NCBI RefSeq assembly: GCF_003751605.1 | Contig: NZ_RJVJ01000001.1 | Coordinates: 5,394,001-5,458,000, forward strand | Length of the DNA: 64,000 nucleotides | Source of the DNA: Kitasatospora cineracea | Lineage (GTDB): Bacteria > Actinomycetota > Actinomycetes > Streptomycetales > Streptomycetaceae | Direction: 5' to 3' | Shown: positions 51,229 to 61,642 of the stretch, piece after piece | Layout: each line of letters opens with the position of its first letter | How positions within the stretch are numbered: position 1 is the stretch's first letter | Notes under the pieces: generated by a model | What the model saw: only the letters and a program-made list of their open reading frames with translations | Database searches by the model: none | Told to the model about the DNA's origin: nothing | Made by a program: the position numbers and the translations under genes

Positions 51229-52233
51229 TCAGCCCCGGAACCCCGCGTGCACGTGGTCGTGGTGGGTGGCGTCGCTGAAGAACTGGTTCGCCGTCGCCCC
51301 GCCCGACAGCAGCCGCGGCCCGCCCACGTTGTACGAACCCGCCGCCGCGGCCGCCCGCATGAAGGAGTCCACCAGGTCGGCCGGGGTCGCCGGATCCACC
51401 ACCGCCCGGCCGTCGATCCGCCAGGTGTCGAACGCCCGCCCCTGCGGGTGGTCGCTCGGCCGGTCCGTGCCGAACACCAACAGCGGATGCCCCGAACGCA
51501 CCACGCTCACCTCGAACGCGTACGCCCCCGCCAGCGCCAGCATCGCCGCGAGCGCCCCGTCGTGCACCTGCCCGCTGCGCACGTCCGCCACCGCCGCCGG
51601 GGGCAGCGCGATCCGCGGCTGGGCCAGCACCCGGGTCGCCGGATCGCCCAGCGCCGCCGCCGCGGGCCCCGGATCGGCCGGGTGCAACGCGGTGACCTCC
51701 CACCGGGGCGCGGCGCTGCTCAGCCGGACGTCGACCGTGCTGCCGGTGGACACCGGCGCCCCGTCCGGCCCGGCCAGCCACTGCCGGCACACCACCAGCA
51801 CGCTCGCCGAATCCGCCAACAGCCCGCCGTACTGGGCGTACACCACCTCCAGCGCCGCCCGCGGGGCGTCCGCCAGCAGCGCGCCGCCCTGGTCGGCCAG
51901 CCCCGGCTCCGCCCCGAGCGCCGCCACCCGCTGCCGGGCCGCCGCCACCCCCTGCCCGCCCGGCGGCCACCCGCCGATCGCCTCCACCACCTGCACGGCC
52001 CGCAGCTTCACGTCCGGCTGCAGCTCGCCCGGGCCGGGCTGCCAGGCGGCGGGCGCGGGGAAGGCACTGCTGGTGCTGGGTGAACTGTTCGGGCTGTCCG
52101 GGCTGTTCGGGGAGTTCGGGCCGCTCGGGCTGTTCGGGGTGCTGGGGTGGCCGGAGGAGCAGGCGGCCAGGGCGCCGCCCAGCCCGGCGAGCAGGAGGGC
52201 GCGGCGGCCGGGCGGGAGGGAGGAGGCGGGCAT
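51229..52233 (-). CDS. Lipoprotein with C-terminal M15-like (DD-peptidase fold) domain
   Basis: 334 residues. Lipobox ALAAC near residue 25; a disordered Asn-Ser-Pro repeat stretch (NSPNSPDSPN); an all-helical middle; and a C-terminal domain with SDHPQGRAFD and HHDHVHAGF, the H-x6-D and H-x-H zinc ligands of the VanY/hedgehog fold. It may trim wall peptides or be a degenerate binder. The preceding H is in SGHPLLVFG rather than an SxHxxG pocket alone. No strong ribosome site is visible at ATG 52233. Confidence 0.75.
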   Translation of the reverse strand: MPASSLPPGRRALLLAGLGGALAACSSGHPSTPNSPSGPNSPNSPDSPNSSPSTSSAFPAPAAWQPGPGELQPDVKLRAVQVVEAIGGWPPGGQGVAAARQRVAALGAEPGLADQGGALLADAPRAALEVVYAQYGGLLADSASVLVVCRQWLAGPDGAPVSTGSTVDVRLSSAAPRWEVTALHPADPGPAAAALGDPATRVLAQPRIALPPAAVADVRSGQVHDGALAAMLALAGAYAFEVSVVRSGHPLLVFGTDRPSDHPQGRAFDTWRIDGRAVVDPATPADLVDSFMRAAAAAGSYNVGGPRLLSGGATANQFFSDATHHDHVHAGFRG

Positions 52234-52312
52234 CCTGCCAGTGTCGGCGGCGGGCGGCGGTTCCGGCCGGTGCGACCCGCCGTTCCGGCGCGCCGGGGCT
52301 ACTGACGGCAGG

Positions 52313-52972
52313 TCAGGAGAGCATGTACAGCACGGAGGCGGCGACGGTGAGCAGCAGGACGGCCCCGGCGGTCAGCAGCAGGGCGCGGACGGTGCGGCGG
52401 TCGGCCAGGGCCGCCGCGCGGGCCGGGGCGAAGCTCTCCAGCAGGGACCGGGCCAGAGCGGTCAGGGCGCCGCCGGCCAGCAGCAGGCCGCCGACGGTGG
52501 CGCCGGCGGACAGGGCGTGGTTGCCGACGCCGAGCCGTTCGCAGCTGCCGTCCGGGGTGCAGCGGACGGTGGCGACGGTGCCGGCCCGGTAGTCGTTCGG
52601 CGCGCCGTTGTAGTACCACGTCCCGGTGGTGACGCCGGTGCTGCCGGGATCGCCGGTGCCCCGGCAGTGGTTGACCGCGCTCCGGGACTGGCCGGTGGTG
52701 TGGCACTCGGTCATGGTCATCCGCAGCTCGGGCCGGTGGTGCAGCGCGCGGACGTCCCCCATCGCGGCGGCGCCGCCGATCGTCACGCCCACCCCGAGGG
52801 CGATCCCGGCCAGCGGGAGCAGGGCCCGCAGCACCGCCGACACGGGGGAGGGGAGCCGGCGGCGGGGTGCCGGGCCGCGCTGCTCGCCGCGCCCGGGCGT
52901 CGGCCCGTACTTGGTCCGGTCCGGCTTTCCGGGCTTCCTCGACTTTCCAGGCTTCGCCGGTTTCCCGGACAT
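52313..52972 (-). CDS. Small membrane protein, paralogue of the protein at 34331-34939
   Basis: 219 residues with a Lys/Pro-rich basic N-terminus (KPAKPGKSRKPGKP). Three helices (about 45-66, 150-172 and 190-215). The loop between the first two has four Cys in two pairs (TECHTTGQSRSAVNHC; VRCTPDGSC), as in the 34331 protein, with YRAGTVATVRCTPDGSC closely matching HRGTVLSVRCSPTGGC there. Unknown function. Convergence of arrangement in two distant loci implies a family. Confidence 0.7.
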   Translation of the reverse strand: MSGKPAKPGKSRKPGKPDRTKYGPTPGRGEQRGPAPRRRLPSPVSAVLRALLPLAGIALGVGVTIGGAAAMGDVRALHHRPELRMTMTECHTTGQSRSAVNHCRGTGDPGSTGVTTGTWYYNGAPNDYRAGTVATVRCTPDGSCERLGVGNHALSAGATVGGLLLAGGALTALARSLLESFAPARAAALADRRTVRALLLTAGAVLLLTVAASVLYMLS

Positions 52973-53135
52973 GGCGGATCCCCACCTTCCCCCGTGCGCA
53001 CCGCCCGCCGGGCCCGGCGGGACGGCACAACCTACCTCCCCGCCGGCGGGAGCGGGAAGGCGCCCGGGCCCGGACCGCCGCCGCGGTCCGGGCCCGGTTG
53101 CCCGACGGTGTGTCGGAAGGGGTGTCAGGGGGGCG

Positions 53136-54515
53136 TCAGATCAGGCCCTGGGCGAGCATCGCGTCGGCGACCAGCTCGAAGCCGGCGATGTTGGCGCCGA
53201 CCACGTAGTTGCCCGGGCTGCCGTACTTCTCTGCGGTGGTGAAGCAGGAGTCGTGGATGTGCTTCATGATCTCGCCGAGGCGGGCCTCGGTGTGCTCGAA
53301 GGTCCACGAGTCGCGGGAGGCGTTCTGCTGCATCTCCAGCGCCGAGGTGGCGACACCGCCGGCGTTGGCGGCCTTGCCGGGCGCGAAGGCCACGCCGGCC
53401 TCCTGAAAGACCCGGACGGCCTCGGGGGTGGTGGGCATGTTGGCGCCCTCGGCGACGGCCTTCACCCCGTTGCGGACCAGCGCGACGGCGTCCGCCTCGT
53501 GCAGCTCGTTCTGGGTCGCGCAGGGCAGTGCCACGTCGCAGGGGACGCTCCACACGCCGGTGCCGGCCACGTACTTCACGTGCTCGCCGCGGGCCTCGGC
53601 GTAGTCGGAGACCCGGCCGCGGCGGGTCTCCTTGATCTCCTTGAGCAGGGCCAGGTCGATGCCCTTCTCGTCGACCACGTAGCCGGTCGAGTCGGAGCAG
53701 GTGAGCACGGTCGCGCCGAGCTGCTGGGCCTTCTCGATCGCGTAGATGGCCACGTTGCCGGAGCCGGAGACCACCACGCGCTGCCCGGCCAGGCTCTCGC
53801 CGCGGGTGCGCAGCATCTCCTCGGTGAACATCACGCAGCCGTAGCCGGTGGCCTCGGTGCGGGCCTGCGCGCCGCCCCAGCCCAGGCCCTTGCCGGTGAG
53901 CACGCCCGACTCGTAGCGGTTGGTGATCCGCTTGTACTGGCCGAACAGGTAGCCGATCTCGCGGCCGCCGACGCCGATGTCACCGGCCGGGACGTCGGTG
54001 TACTCGCCCAGGTGGCGGTGGAGCTCGGTCATGAAGGACTGGCAGAAGCGCATGATCTCGGCGTCCGAGCGGCCCTTGGGGTCGAAGTCGGAGCCGCCCT
54101 TGCCGCCGCCGATCGGCATGCCGGTCAGGGCGTTCTTGAAGATCTGCTCGAAGCCCAGGAACTTGACGATGCCGAGGTTGACCGAGGGGTGGAAGCGCAG
54201 GCCGCCCTTGTACGGGCCGAGGGCGCTGGAGAACTCCACCCGGAAGCCGCGGTTGACGTGGATACCGCCCTTGTCGTCGGACCACGGCACCCGGAAGATC
54301 AGCTGGCGCTCGGGCTCGCAGACGCGCTCGACGATCCGGGCGTCGACCAGCTCGGGGCGCTGCTGCAGCACCGGGCCGAGGGTCTCGAGAACCTCGCGGA
54401 CCGCCTGGTGGAACTCCTTCTCGCCCTGGTTGCGGCGCAGGACTTCCTGGTACAGCGGCTCGATCAGGCGGGCACCGGCGTCGGTGGACGCGGCGGAGGT
54501 GGGGGTGGCCGGCAT
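53136..54515 (-). CDS. gdhA: NADP-type glutamate dehydrogenase
   Basis: 459 residues, the usual hexameric GDH length. GPYKGGLRFHPSVNLGI and PIGGGKGGSDFDPKG hold the substrate-binding Lys and catalytic Lys; RVVVSGSGNVA is the nucleotide-binding loop. It makes glutamate from ammonia and 2-oxoglutarate. A 10-bp inverted repeat lies about 160-230 bp upstream, but I do not recognise a regulator box. Single gene; GGAAGG precedes ATG 54515. Confidence 0.95.
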   Translation of the reverse strand: MPATPTSAASTDAGARLIEPLYQEVLRRNQGEKEFHQAVREVLETLGPVLQQRPELVDARIVERVCEPERQLIFRVPWSDDKGGIHVNRGFRVEFSSALGPYKGGLRFHPSVNLGIVKFLGFEQIFKNALTGMPIGGGKGGSDFDPKGRSDAEIMRFCQSFMTELHRHLGEYTDVPAGDIGVGGREIGYLFGQYKRITNRYESGVLTGKGLGWGGAQARTEATGYGCVMFTEEMLRTRGESLAGQRVVVSGSGNVAIYAIEKAQQLGATVLTCSDSTGYVVDEKGIDLALLKEIKETRRGRVSDYAEARGEHVKYVAGTGVWSVPCDVALPCATQNELHEADAVALVRNGVKAVAEGANMPTTPEAVRVFQEAGVAFAPGKAANAGGVATSALEMQQNASRDSWTFEHTEARLGEIMKHIHDSCFTTAEKYGSPGNYVVGANIAGFELVADAMLAQGLI

Positions 54516-54673
54516 TCAGGCACAACCTTCCGTGATGCGGATGGTGCACGAGGGCGCTCCCGTCCCGGGGAGTGCCCCTGGTCCTCCTCGCCGTTGAGGA
54601 TCGTCGGCGGCGCGCCTGACACGCGTCGGTCGACGGGGTGGGACCGATGGTCTGCACCATTGTCACAGGGCTG

Positions 54674-54742
54674 ACCTGCGGGCATCGACCGCATGTCCAC
54701 GATGTGAACACCCGAATGGGTCATTTCGGTCAGCCCGCAGGT
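54674..54742. promoter_or_regulatory. Inverted repeat upstream of gdhA
   Basis: ACCTGCGGGC (54674-54683) and GCCCGCAGGT (54733-54742), perfect 10-bp arms with 49 bp between. The spacing would suit two sites on DNA rather than an RNA hairpin. The rest of 54516-54914 holds no gene. Confidence 0.4.
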
Positions 54743-54839
54743 AAAGACCGGTCCATATCCAGCTCAATTTCCGGGCTATGTGATTCAAACCTCGGGAAAG
54801 GTGTGAGTTCGCTGCGAGTTTCGGGCGTGTCCTGGGAGG

Positions 54840-54881
54840 CCGCCCCCGGCGACCGACCGACCGGCCGGGCACCGGGGGCGG
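54840..54881 (-). terminator. Candidate terminator after the GH13 gene
   Basis: CCGCCCCCGG / CCGGGGGCGG with a long 22-base loop that can itself fold (CCGGCCGG). It lies about 35 bp past the stop at 54915. Confidence 0.4.
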
Positions 54882-54914
54882 GACGCCGGGGGCGAGGCAC
54901 CGGGGACGGGGCCC

Positions 54915-56621
<1,707 letters not shown>

Positions 56622-56702
56622 GCGTCACCTTCACGGGAGCGCGCGAGGGAGGTCGCGCTGACAGGCACGGACCCGGGCTGACAGTTCGTCAGTTCCTCGG
56701 GG

Positions 56703-56721
56703 ATACCTAGATGTTAGGTAT
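56703..56721. promoter_or_regulatory. Perfect inverted repeat between the GH13 and PadR genes
   Basis: ATACCTA-GATGT-TAGGTAT, a 7-bp perfect palindrome with a 5-bp spacer, 82 bp upstream of the GH13 start. It may be an operator for the glucosidase gene or for PadR. The rest of 56622-56923 shows no gene. Confidence 0.5.
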
Positions 56722-56923
56722 AGGCCAAAGACCATGTCCAGGAGACAGGAGATGAAGATGTCACCTCCCGGGACGGAGAGTGCCAATAGTTGGGGCGAAT
56801 CAGGGCGAATAAGGGGGCGCACAACGGGGTAGGGCAAAGCCCAGGAGAGCCGCCCGGCGTACGACCGACGAAGTTCGGCCGCACGGCGCACTCCCCTCAC
56901 TCACCTCGAAGGGAGGCATCCGA

Positions 56924-57427
56924 GTGCGGCTTCCGCTCCTCGCGCTGCTTGCCACCGGCCCGGCGCACGGCTACCAGCTCCGCAGAGCCCTGGAGTCCAC
57001 GTTCGGCCCGGCCTACTCGCGCACCAACGACGGGCAGGTCTACGTCACGCTCGGCCGGCTGGAGAAGTCCGGCCTGATCGAAGGGGAGGACGTCGCCCAG
57101 GACGGGCGCCCGGCCAAACGCGTCTTCGCCCTCACCGACGACGGCAGACGAGCCCTCGCCGACTGGTTCGCCCGCCCGTCCGACGGGGCCAAGGTCCGCG
57201 AGGAGTTCTTCCTCAAACTCGTCCTCGCCCCGCGCACCCGTCTCGCCGATCCACGCACCTTGATCGACCTCCAACGCTCGTACTGCCTCGCCGCCATCCG
57301 CGGCCTGCACGCCACCGCCGACCAGTCCCCCGATCACGGCGTCTCACGCCTGTTGATCGAGGGCGAGGTCCTGCACCTCCAGGCCGAACTCGACTGGCTG
57401 GAGCGCTGCCAACAGGAACTCACCTGA
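56924..57427 (+). CDS. PadR-family transcriptional regulator
   Basis: 167 residues from GTG 56924, preceded by GGGAGG. N-terminal winged helix with LLATGPAHGYQLRRALE and DGQVYVTLGRLEKSGLIE, then the helical C-terminal dimer domain (LERCQQEL). PadR regulators usually control a neighbouring transporter or stress gene; the expected ABC pair is not present here. It is divergent from the GH13 gene, making that gene a candidate target. Confidence 0.85.
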   Translation: MRLPLLALLATGPAHGYQLRRALESTFGPAYSRTNDGQVYVTLGRLEKSGLIEGEDVAQDGRPAKRVFALTDDGRRALADWFARPSDGAKVREEFFLKLVLAPRTRLADPRTLIDLQRSYCLAAIRGLHATADQSPDHGVSRLLIEGEVLHLQAELDWLERCQQELT

Positions 57428-57569
57428 ACCGGCGGGGCGGTTCATCCATCGAACCCCATGCGTGTCGAGCACGAATCGCCCGGCGGCGGAGAGGGAGTGG
57501 AGCACACCCGCTCCCCGTCCGGCACCGGGCAGCCTGCTCGGGAACGAAGAAGGGGACGGTGCGCGGCCC

Positions 57570-58319
57570 TCAGGGGAGGGAGGATTGCATGCCGGTGAGG
57601 AGCCAGTCCAGGGCTCGGTGGAACTCGCGTTCGCGGATCAGGTGTTCGGGCTCGCTGGGGCGTTCGACGAGGACGCCGGAGTCGGCGACGCCCGGGAGGT
57701 CGCGGACGGCCTCGGTGATCTCGGCGACCAGGCCCTCGGTGGTGGTGCCGGCCTGGTCGGCCTTCTCGGCCCAGTTGACCTCGGTGGAGGTGAAGCCGTA
57801 GGTGTACTGGAAGATCGCGGAGAGGGCGGCCATGGCGTCGGTCTCGGAGAGCGGGGAGGTGCGGACGATCTCCAAGGCGCGGGCGGAGAACCGGACCGAG
57901 TTCGGCCCGATGTTCAGGTAGTCGGCGTAGATCCGCACCGCCCAGGGGTGCGCCAGCATCGCTGCCCGCCACGTCACGGCGAGGGCGCGCAGGCCGGATT
58001 GCCAGTCGGAGCCGTCGCCCGGCTCGGGCAGCGCCATCTCGCCGGCCACCACGTCCAGGGCGAGCTCCAGCAGGTCGTCCTTGTCGGCGACGTACCAGTA
58101 CAGGGACATCGGCGTGACGTCGAGCCGGGCGGCCAGGGCGCGCATCGAGAACTTCGCCTCGCCCTGGGCGTCCAGCAGGCCGATCGCCGCGGCGACGATC
58201 ACCTCGCGGTCCAGGCTGCCCGGACCGCCCTCGCCGGCCCGCGGGGAGCGGCGGCCCCGGACGGGGCCGGGGGTGAGCCACACGCTCTTCTTGACCTGCG
58301 AGGCTCGCTTGGTGGCCAC
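57570..58319 (-). CDS. TetR-family repressor with TetR_C-type ligand domain
   Basis: 249 residues from GTG 58319, preceded by GAAGGAG. Helix-turn-helix in FSMRALAARLDVTPMSLYWYVADK, the TetR(tetracycline)-like subclass. The C-terminal half binds an unknown ligand. It lies downstream of an MFS gene on the same strand, with a terminator-like hairpin between, and is the likely controller of the MFS gene through the palindrome at 60077. Confidence 0.85.
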   Translation of the reverse strand: MATKRASQVKKSVWLTPGPVRGRRSPRAGEGGPGSLDREVIVAAAIGLLDAQGEAKFSMRALAARLDVTPMSLYWYVADKDDLLELALDVVAGEMALPEPGDGSDWQSGLRALAVTWRAAMLAHPWAVRIYADYLNIGPNSVRFSARALEIVRTSPLSETDAMAALSAIFQYTYGFTSTEVNWAEKADQAGTTTEGLVAEITEAVRDLPGVADSGVLVERPSEPEHLIREREFHRALDWLLTGMQSSLP

Positions 58320-58436
58320 GCTGCTCCTTCGCTTCGACGGGTGCTTCCACACCGTACGGCCTCGGCCCGCTCTTTCGGATCTGTCGGATCAGCGCGCGGC
58401 GGTGGGCGCCCGGCAAGATCCGAAGGAGCGGGCCCG

Positions 58437-58461
58437 GGGCCCGTGCGGCGTGCACGGGCCC
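58437..58461 (-). terminator. Terminator after the MFS gene
   Basis: GGGCCCGTGC / GCACGGGCCC, ten perfect pairs and a five-base loop, 20 bp past the stop at 58481 and before the TetR gene. Confidence 0.6.
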
Positions 58462-58480
58462 GGAGCCGGGGGGCGGTTCG

Positions 58481-60025
58481 TCAGTGCGCGGCCGGGACGG
58501 CGTCCTGCCCCTGCGGGGCGGCGGGCGCTCCCGGGGCCGGGCGGTCGGCCCGGTACAGCAGGGCTGCGGAGAGCAGGCCACCGAGCAGGACGGCCGCCGC
58601 GCCGATCAGCTGGCTGCCCGTCAGGCCGTGGGCGAAGGCGTCCCGCACCGCGGTGCGGGCGGCCTCGTCCGGGGCGGCGGCCAGCGCCTCCGGCAGCGAC
58701 TTCGCCGCCGAGGCCGGGACCGACCCCGGCAGGCCCGCCGCGAACCGGGAGCCGAGCACCGCGCCGAGCACCGCGACGCCCAGGCCGCCGCCGAACTCGG
58801 TGACCGTGCCCTGCACGCCCGCGCCGGCCCCCGCCCGCTCCGGCGGGATGGCGCCCATCACGGCCGCCGCCATCGCCGGGCTGGCGATGGCGATGCCGCA
58901 GCCCATCAGCAGCAGGCCGGCCAGCAGCCCCGGGTACCCGTGGCCCGAGCCCATCGCGGCGACCACGGCCAGGCCGCCCGCCAGCAGCCCCATGCCGATG
59001 GCGACGGCACCCGCGAAGCCGATCTTCGGCAGCAGGCGGGCGCCGACGCCGGACAGGTTCAGCAGCACGATCACCAGGGCCAGCGGCGACATCCGCAAGC
59101 CCGCCTCCAACGGCCGGTAGCCGAGCACCAGCTGCAAGTACTGGGTGAGCAGGAACAGCGAGCCGGCCATGCCGAAGGCGACCAGGATGCCGCCCGCCAC
59201 CGCGCCGTTGAAGCGCCGGTTCCGGAAGAAGCCCATGTCCAGCATCGGGGTGGGGGTGTGCACCTCCCAGGCGACGAAGCCCGCCAGCGCGGCCAGGCCG
59301 ACCCCCGCCGCGAGCAGCACCGGACCGGAGCCCCAGCCGTGCACCGGACCGGAGATGATCGCGTACACCAGGCCGACCATGCCGACGGTGGACAGCACCG
59401 CACCCGGTACGTCCGGCCGGCGGCCCGAAGGGTCCTTGCTCTCCGGGAGCAGGCGGGCGACCGCGACCAGGCCGAGCAGCGCCACCGGGACGTTGATCAG
59501 GAAGATCGAACCCCACCAGAAGTGCGCCAGCAGCACGCCGCCGAGCAGCGGGCCGCCCGCGAAGCCCAGCGAGCTGACGGCCCCCCAGATGCCGATCGCC
59601 TTCGGCACCTCGGGGCCCTGGAATACCTGCATCACCACCGCCAGCGTGGTGGTCATCAGCAGCGCGCCGCCGATGCCCATGCCGGCCCGGGCGGCGATCA
59701 GCTGCCCGGAGGTCTGGGCGAGGGCGGCCGCCGCCGACCCCAGGCCGAACAGCGCCAGGCCGACCAGCAGGGCGCGCTTGCGCCCGTACCGGTCGGACAG
59801 GCTGCCGGCCGTCAGCAGCAGGCCGGACTGGACCAGCGCGTAGGCGTTGATCATCCACTGGATGTCGGCCGTGCCCGCGCCCAAGTCCTCCGTCAGGGAG
59901 GGGATGGCCACGTTGAGCACGGTGTTGTCGAGCAGCACCACCAGCGTGGCCAGGCAGACCACCGCCAGGATGACCCACCGCCGGGGGTGCGGGGCGATGG
60001 GCAGGGGGACGGACGGCTGGGACAA
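58481..60025 (-). CDS. DHA2-type MFS multidrug transporter (TTG start)
   Basis: 514 residues if started at TTG 60025, which gives the typical MSQPSVPLPIAPHPRRWVIL and has GGGAG six bases upstream; no ATG or GTG fits better. About 14 helices; LLDNTVLNVAIPSL and GSLSDRYGRKRALL are the loop motifs of the EmrB/QacA family. Weak TTG initiation plus a strong operator upstream suggest low expression until induced. The C-terminus is an Ala/Pro tail. Confidence 0.88.
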   Translation of the reverse strand: MSQPSVPLPIAPHPRRWVILAVVCLATLVVLLDNTVLNVAIPSLTEDLGAGTADIQWMINAYALVQSGLLLTAGSLSDRYGRKRALLVGLALFGLGSAAAALAQTSGQLIAARAGMGIGGALLMTTTLAVVMQVFQGPEVPKAIGIWGAVSSLGFAGGPLLGGVLLAHFWWGSIFLINVPVALLGLVAVARLLPESKDPSGRRPDVPGAVLSTVGMVGLVYAIISGPVHGWGSGPVLLAAGVGLAALAGFVAWEVHTPTPMLDMGFFRNRRFNGAVAGGILVAFGMAGSLFLLTQYLQLVLGYRPLEAGLRMSPLALVIVLLNLSGVGARLLPKIGFAGAVAIGMGLLAGGLAVVAAMGSGHGYPGLLAGLLLMGCGIAIASPAMAAAVMGAIPPERAGAGAGVQGTVTEFGGGLGVAVLGAVLGSRFAAGLPGSVPASAAKSLPEALAAAPDEAARTAVRDAFAHGLTGSQLIGAAAVLLGGLLSAALLYRADRPAPGAPAAPQGQDAVPAAH

Positions 60026-60076
60026 AAGGGACTCCCGGAGGGCGGCAGGCAGGGCGGGCGCGGCCGGTCGGCCGTG

Positions 60077-60116
60077 CGTTGTACACCGTAGAGGAGTCCT
60101 TCTACGGTGTACAACG
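60077..60116. promoter_or_regulatory. Perfect 16-bp inverted repeat, TetR-type operator of the MFS gene
   Basis: CGTTGTACACCGTAGA (60077-60092) and TCTACGGTGTACAACG (60101-60116) are exact reverse complements with an 8-bp spacer. The arms contain possible -35/-10 hexamers (TTGTAC and TACGGT) for the minus-strand MFS gene, so a bound dimer would cover the promoter. 52 bp upstream of TTG 60025. Confidence 0.8.
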
Positions 60117-60164
60117 ACTTTTCCGGGAGCGAACGGGGACAGGGGAAACAGGGGGAAGAGGAGG

Positions 60165-60938
60165 TCAGCCGGTGGCACCGCCGTCGACCGGGATGCAGGC
60201 GCCGGTGATGCCCGCGCCCGCCGGGGAGGCCAGCAGCAGCACCGCCGCGGCCACCTCGTCCGGGCGGGTCAGCCGGCCGGTGACGGTGCGGCCGGTGAAG
60301 TGCCGCACCAGCCCCGGGTAGTCGGTGCCGAGCACCTCCGCCGCCCGCGGCCCCTGCTCGGTGAACCAGTCGGTCTCCACCGCGCCCGGGCAGACGCAGT
60401 TGGCGGTGACCCCGTACCCCCCGACCTCCTTGGCCAGCACCCTGGTCAGCCCGATCAGCGCGTGCTTGGCGGCGGCGTACGCGCACAGCCCCGGGTCCGG
60501 GTCGCGGCCCTCGACGGAGGCGATGTTGACGATCCGTCCGGAGCGCTGCGGCAGCAGGTGGGCCAGCGCCCGGCGGGTGGTGTGCAGCGCGGAGTCGAGG
60601 TTGAGGGCGAACGTCCCGTGCCACACCTCGTCGGTGATGTCGGCGACGGTGGCGAAGTCGGTGGCGCCGCCGACGTTGTTGACCACCACGTCCAGGTGCC
60701 CGTACCGCCGCACCGCCTCGTCCACCGCGCCCTCGGCCTCGGCCCGGACGGTGGCGTCGGCCGGGTGGAAGGCGAGGTCCGGCCCACCGCCCAGCCGGTC
60801 GAGAGCGGCCCGGCCGCTGCGCTCGGAACGGCCGGTGAGCAGCAGCCGGGCGCCGTGGGCGTGCAGGGTGTGGGCGATGGCGAGACCGATGCCGCGGGTG
60901 CCGCCGGTGATCAGGGCGACGTTCCCGGTGAGGTCCAT
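60165..60938 (-). CDS. SDR-family oxidoreductase linked to the PKS/PPTase genes
   Basis: 257 residues. ITGGTRGIG cofactor loop, NNVGG, catalytic Ser in NIASVEG, YAAAKHAL with Tyr/Lys, and PVDGG at the end. It overlaps the PPTase gene by 28 bp and so is translated from the same transcript as the PPTase and PKS. It probably reduces or oxidises the polyketide or fatty product of that operon (inference). Confidence 0.85.
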   Translation of the reverse strand: MDLTGNVALITGGTRGIGLAIAHTLHAHGARLLLTGRSERSGRAALDRLGGGPDLAFHPADATVRAEAEGAVDEAVRRYGHLDVVVNNVGGATDFATVADITDEVWHGTFALNLDSALHTTRRALAHLLPQRSGRIVNIASVEGRDPDPGLCAYAAAKHALIGLTRVLAKEVGGYGVTANCVCPGAVETDWFTEQGPRAAEVLGTDYPGLVRHFTGRTVTGRLTRPDEVAAAVLLLASPAGAGITGACIPVDGGATG

Positions 60939-61642
60939 GGGGGGTGCTCCCGTCGGGGGTTGGGCGAGCGGCAGGGACGGAGGGGCGGGCGGTGCGGCCG
61001 GGACGGTCGGAGCCGCTGGGGCGGGTCGTGCAGGGCGAGGGTGGCGGTGTGCGGGCGGCCGGGCAGCTGCAACGGCACCAGCAGCCAGCCGCGCGGGGCC
61101 CGGTCCCGGCCCAGCCGGGCCAGCACCGGCCGGGGGCGCAGGCCGATCTCCACGTCCACCAGGGCCAGCAGCAGCGGCCAGCCGACGGCCTTGGCCACCG
61201 CCTCCTTCGCCGTCCAGAGCGAGAGGAAGCCCGACAGCCGCAGCGCGGGCGGCAGTTCGGCCAGCGCGGCCCGCTCGGCGGCGGTCAGGGCCAGGTCCAG
61301 CAACTGCGCGGACGGCGGCGCGGCCAGGTGCTCGACGTCGACGCCCAGCAGCGTCCCGGGGTGCCGGACGGGGAGCACCGCCGCCACGGTGACCGGCCCG
61401 CTGTGCGCGGCGGACAGGCGCAGCGGCGGGAAACCGCTCAGCGGCAGCGCCGGACGGCCGAGCGGGTCGGCCACCACGGTCACCTCGGCCGTCGGACGGG
61501 CGCAGTGGGCGGCGACGGCGTGCTCCAGTAGCGCCCGCCCGCGGAGCGGCGGCCGCCGCGGGCTGACGTGCCACCAGAGGTCGACCGGCCCCGCGGAGGT
61601 GGGCAGCCGGCGGTACCGGGCGCCGGCCAGGTCGGGGGTCAT
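60911..61642 (-). CDS. Sfp-type 4'-phosphopantetheinyl transferase
   Basis: 243 residues. GVDVE at 100-104 and WTAKEAVAKA from residue 143 are the Mg2+/CoA motifs of the Sfp family, which arms carrier proteins with phosphopantetheine. The start ATG 61642 overlaps the PKS stop (ATGA), so it is coupled to that gene and likely serves its carrier domain. The last 35 residues are Arg/Pro-rich and overlap the SDR start. Confidence 0.87.
   Translation of the reverse strand: MTPDLAGARYRRLPTSAGPVDLWWHVSPRRPPLRGRALLEHAVAAHCARPTAEVTVVADPLGRPALPLSGFPPLRLSAAHSGPVTVAAVLPVRHPGTLLGVDVEHLAAPPSAQLLDLALTAAERAALAELPPALRLSGFLSLWTAKEAVAKAVGWPLLLALVDVEIGLRPRPVLARLGRDRAPRGWLLVPLQLPGRPHTATLALHDPPQRLRPSRPHRPPLRPCRSPNPRREHPPWTSPGTSP

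Noticed and set aside
60911..61642. PPTase as part of an enediyne cassette
   Set aside because: Enediyne PKSs carry the PPTase as an integral domain and have UnbL/UnbV-type neighbours, none of which is seen here.
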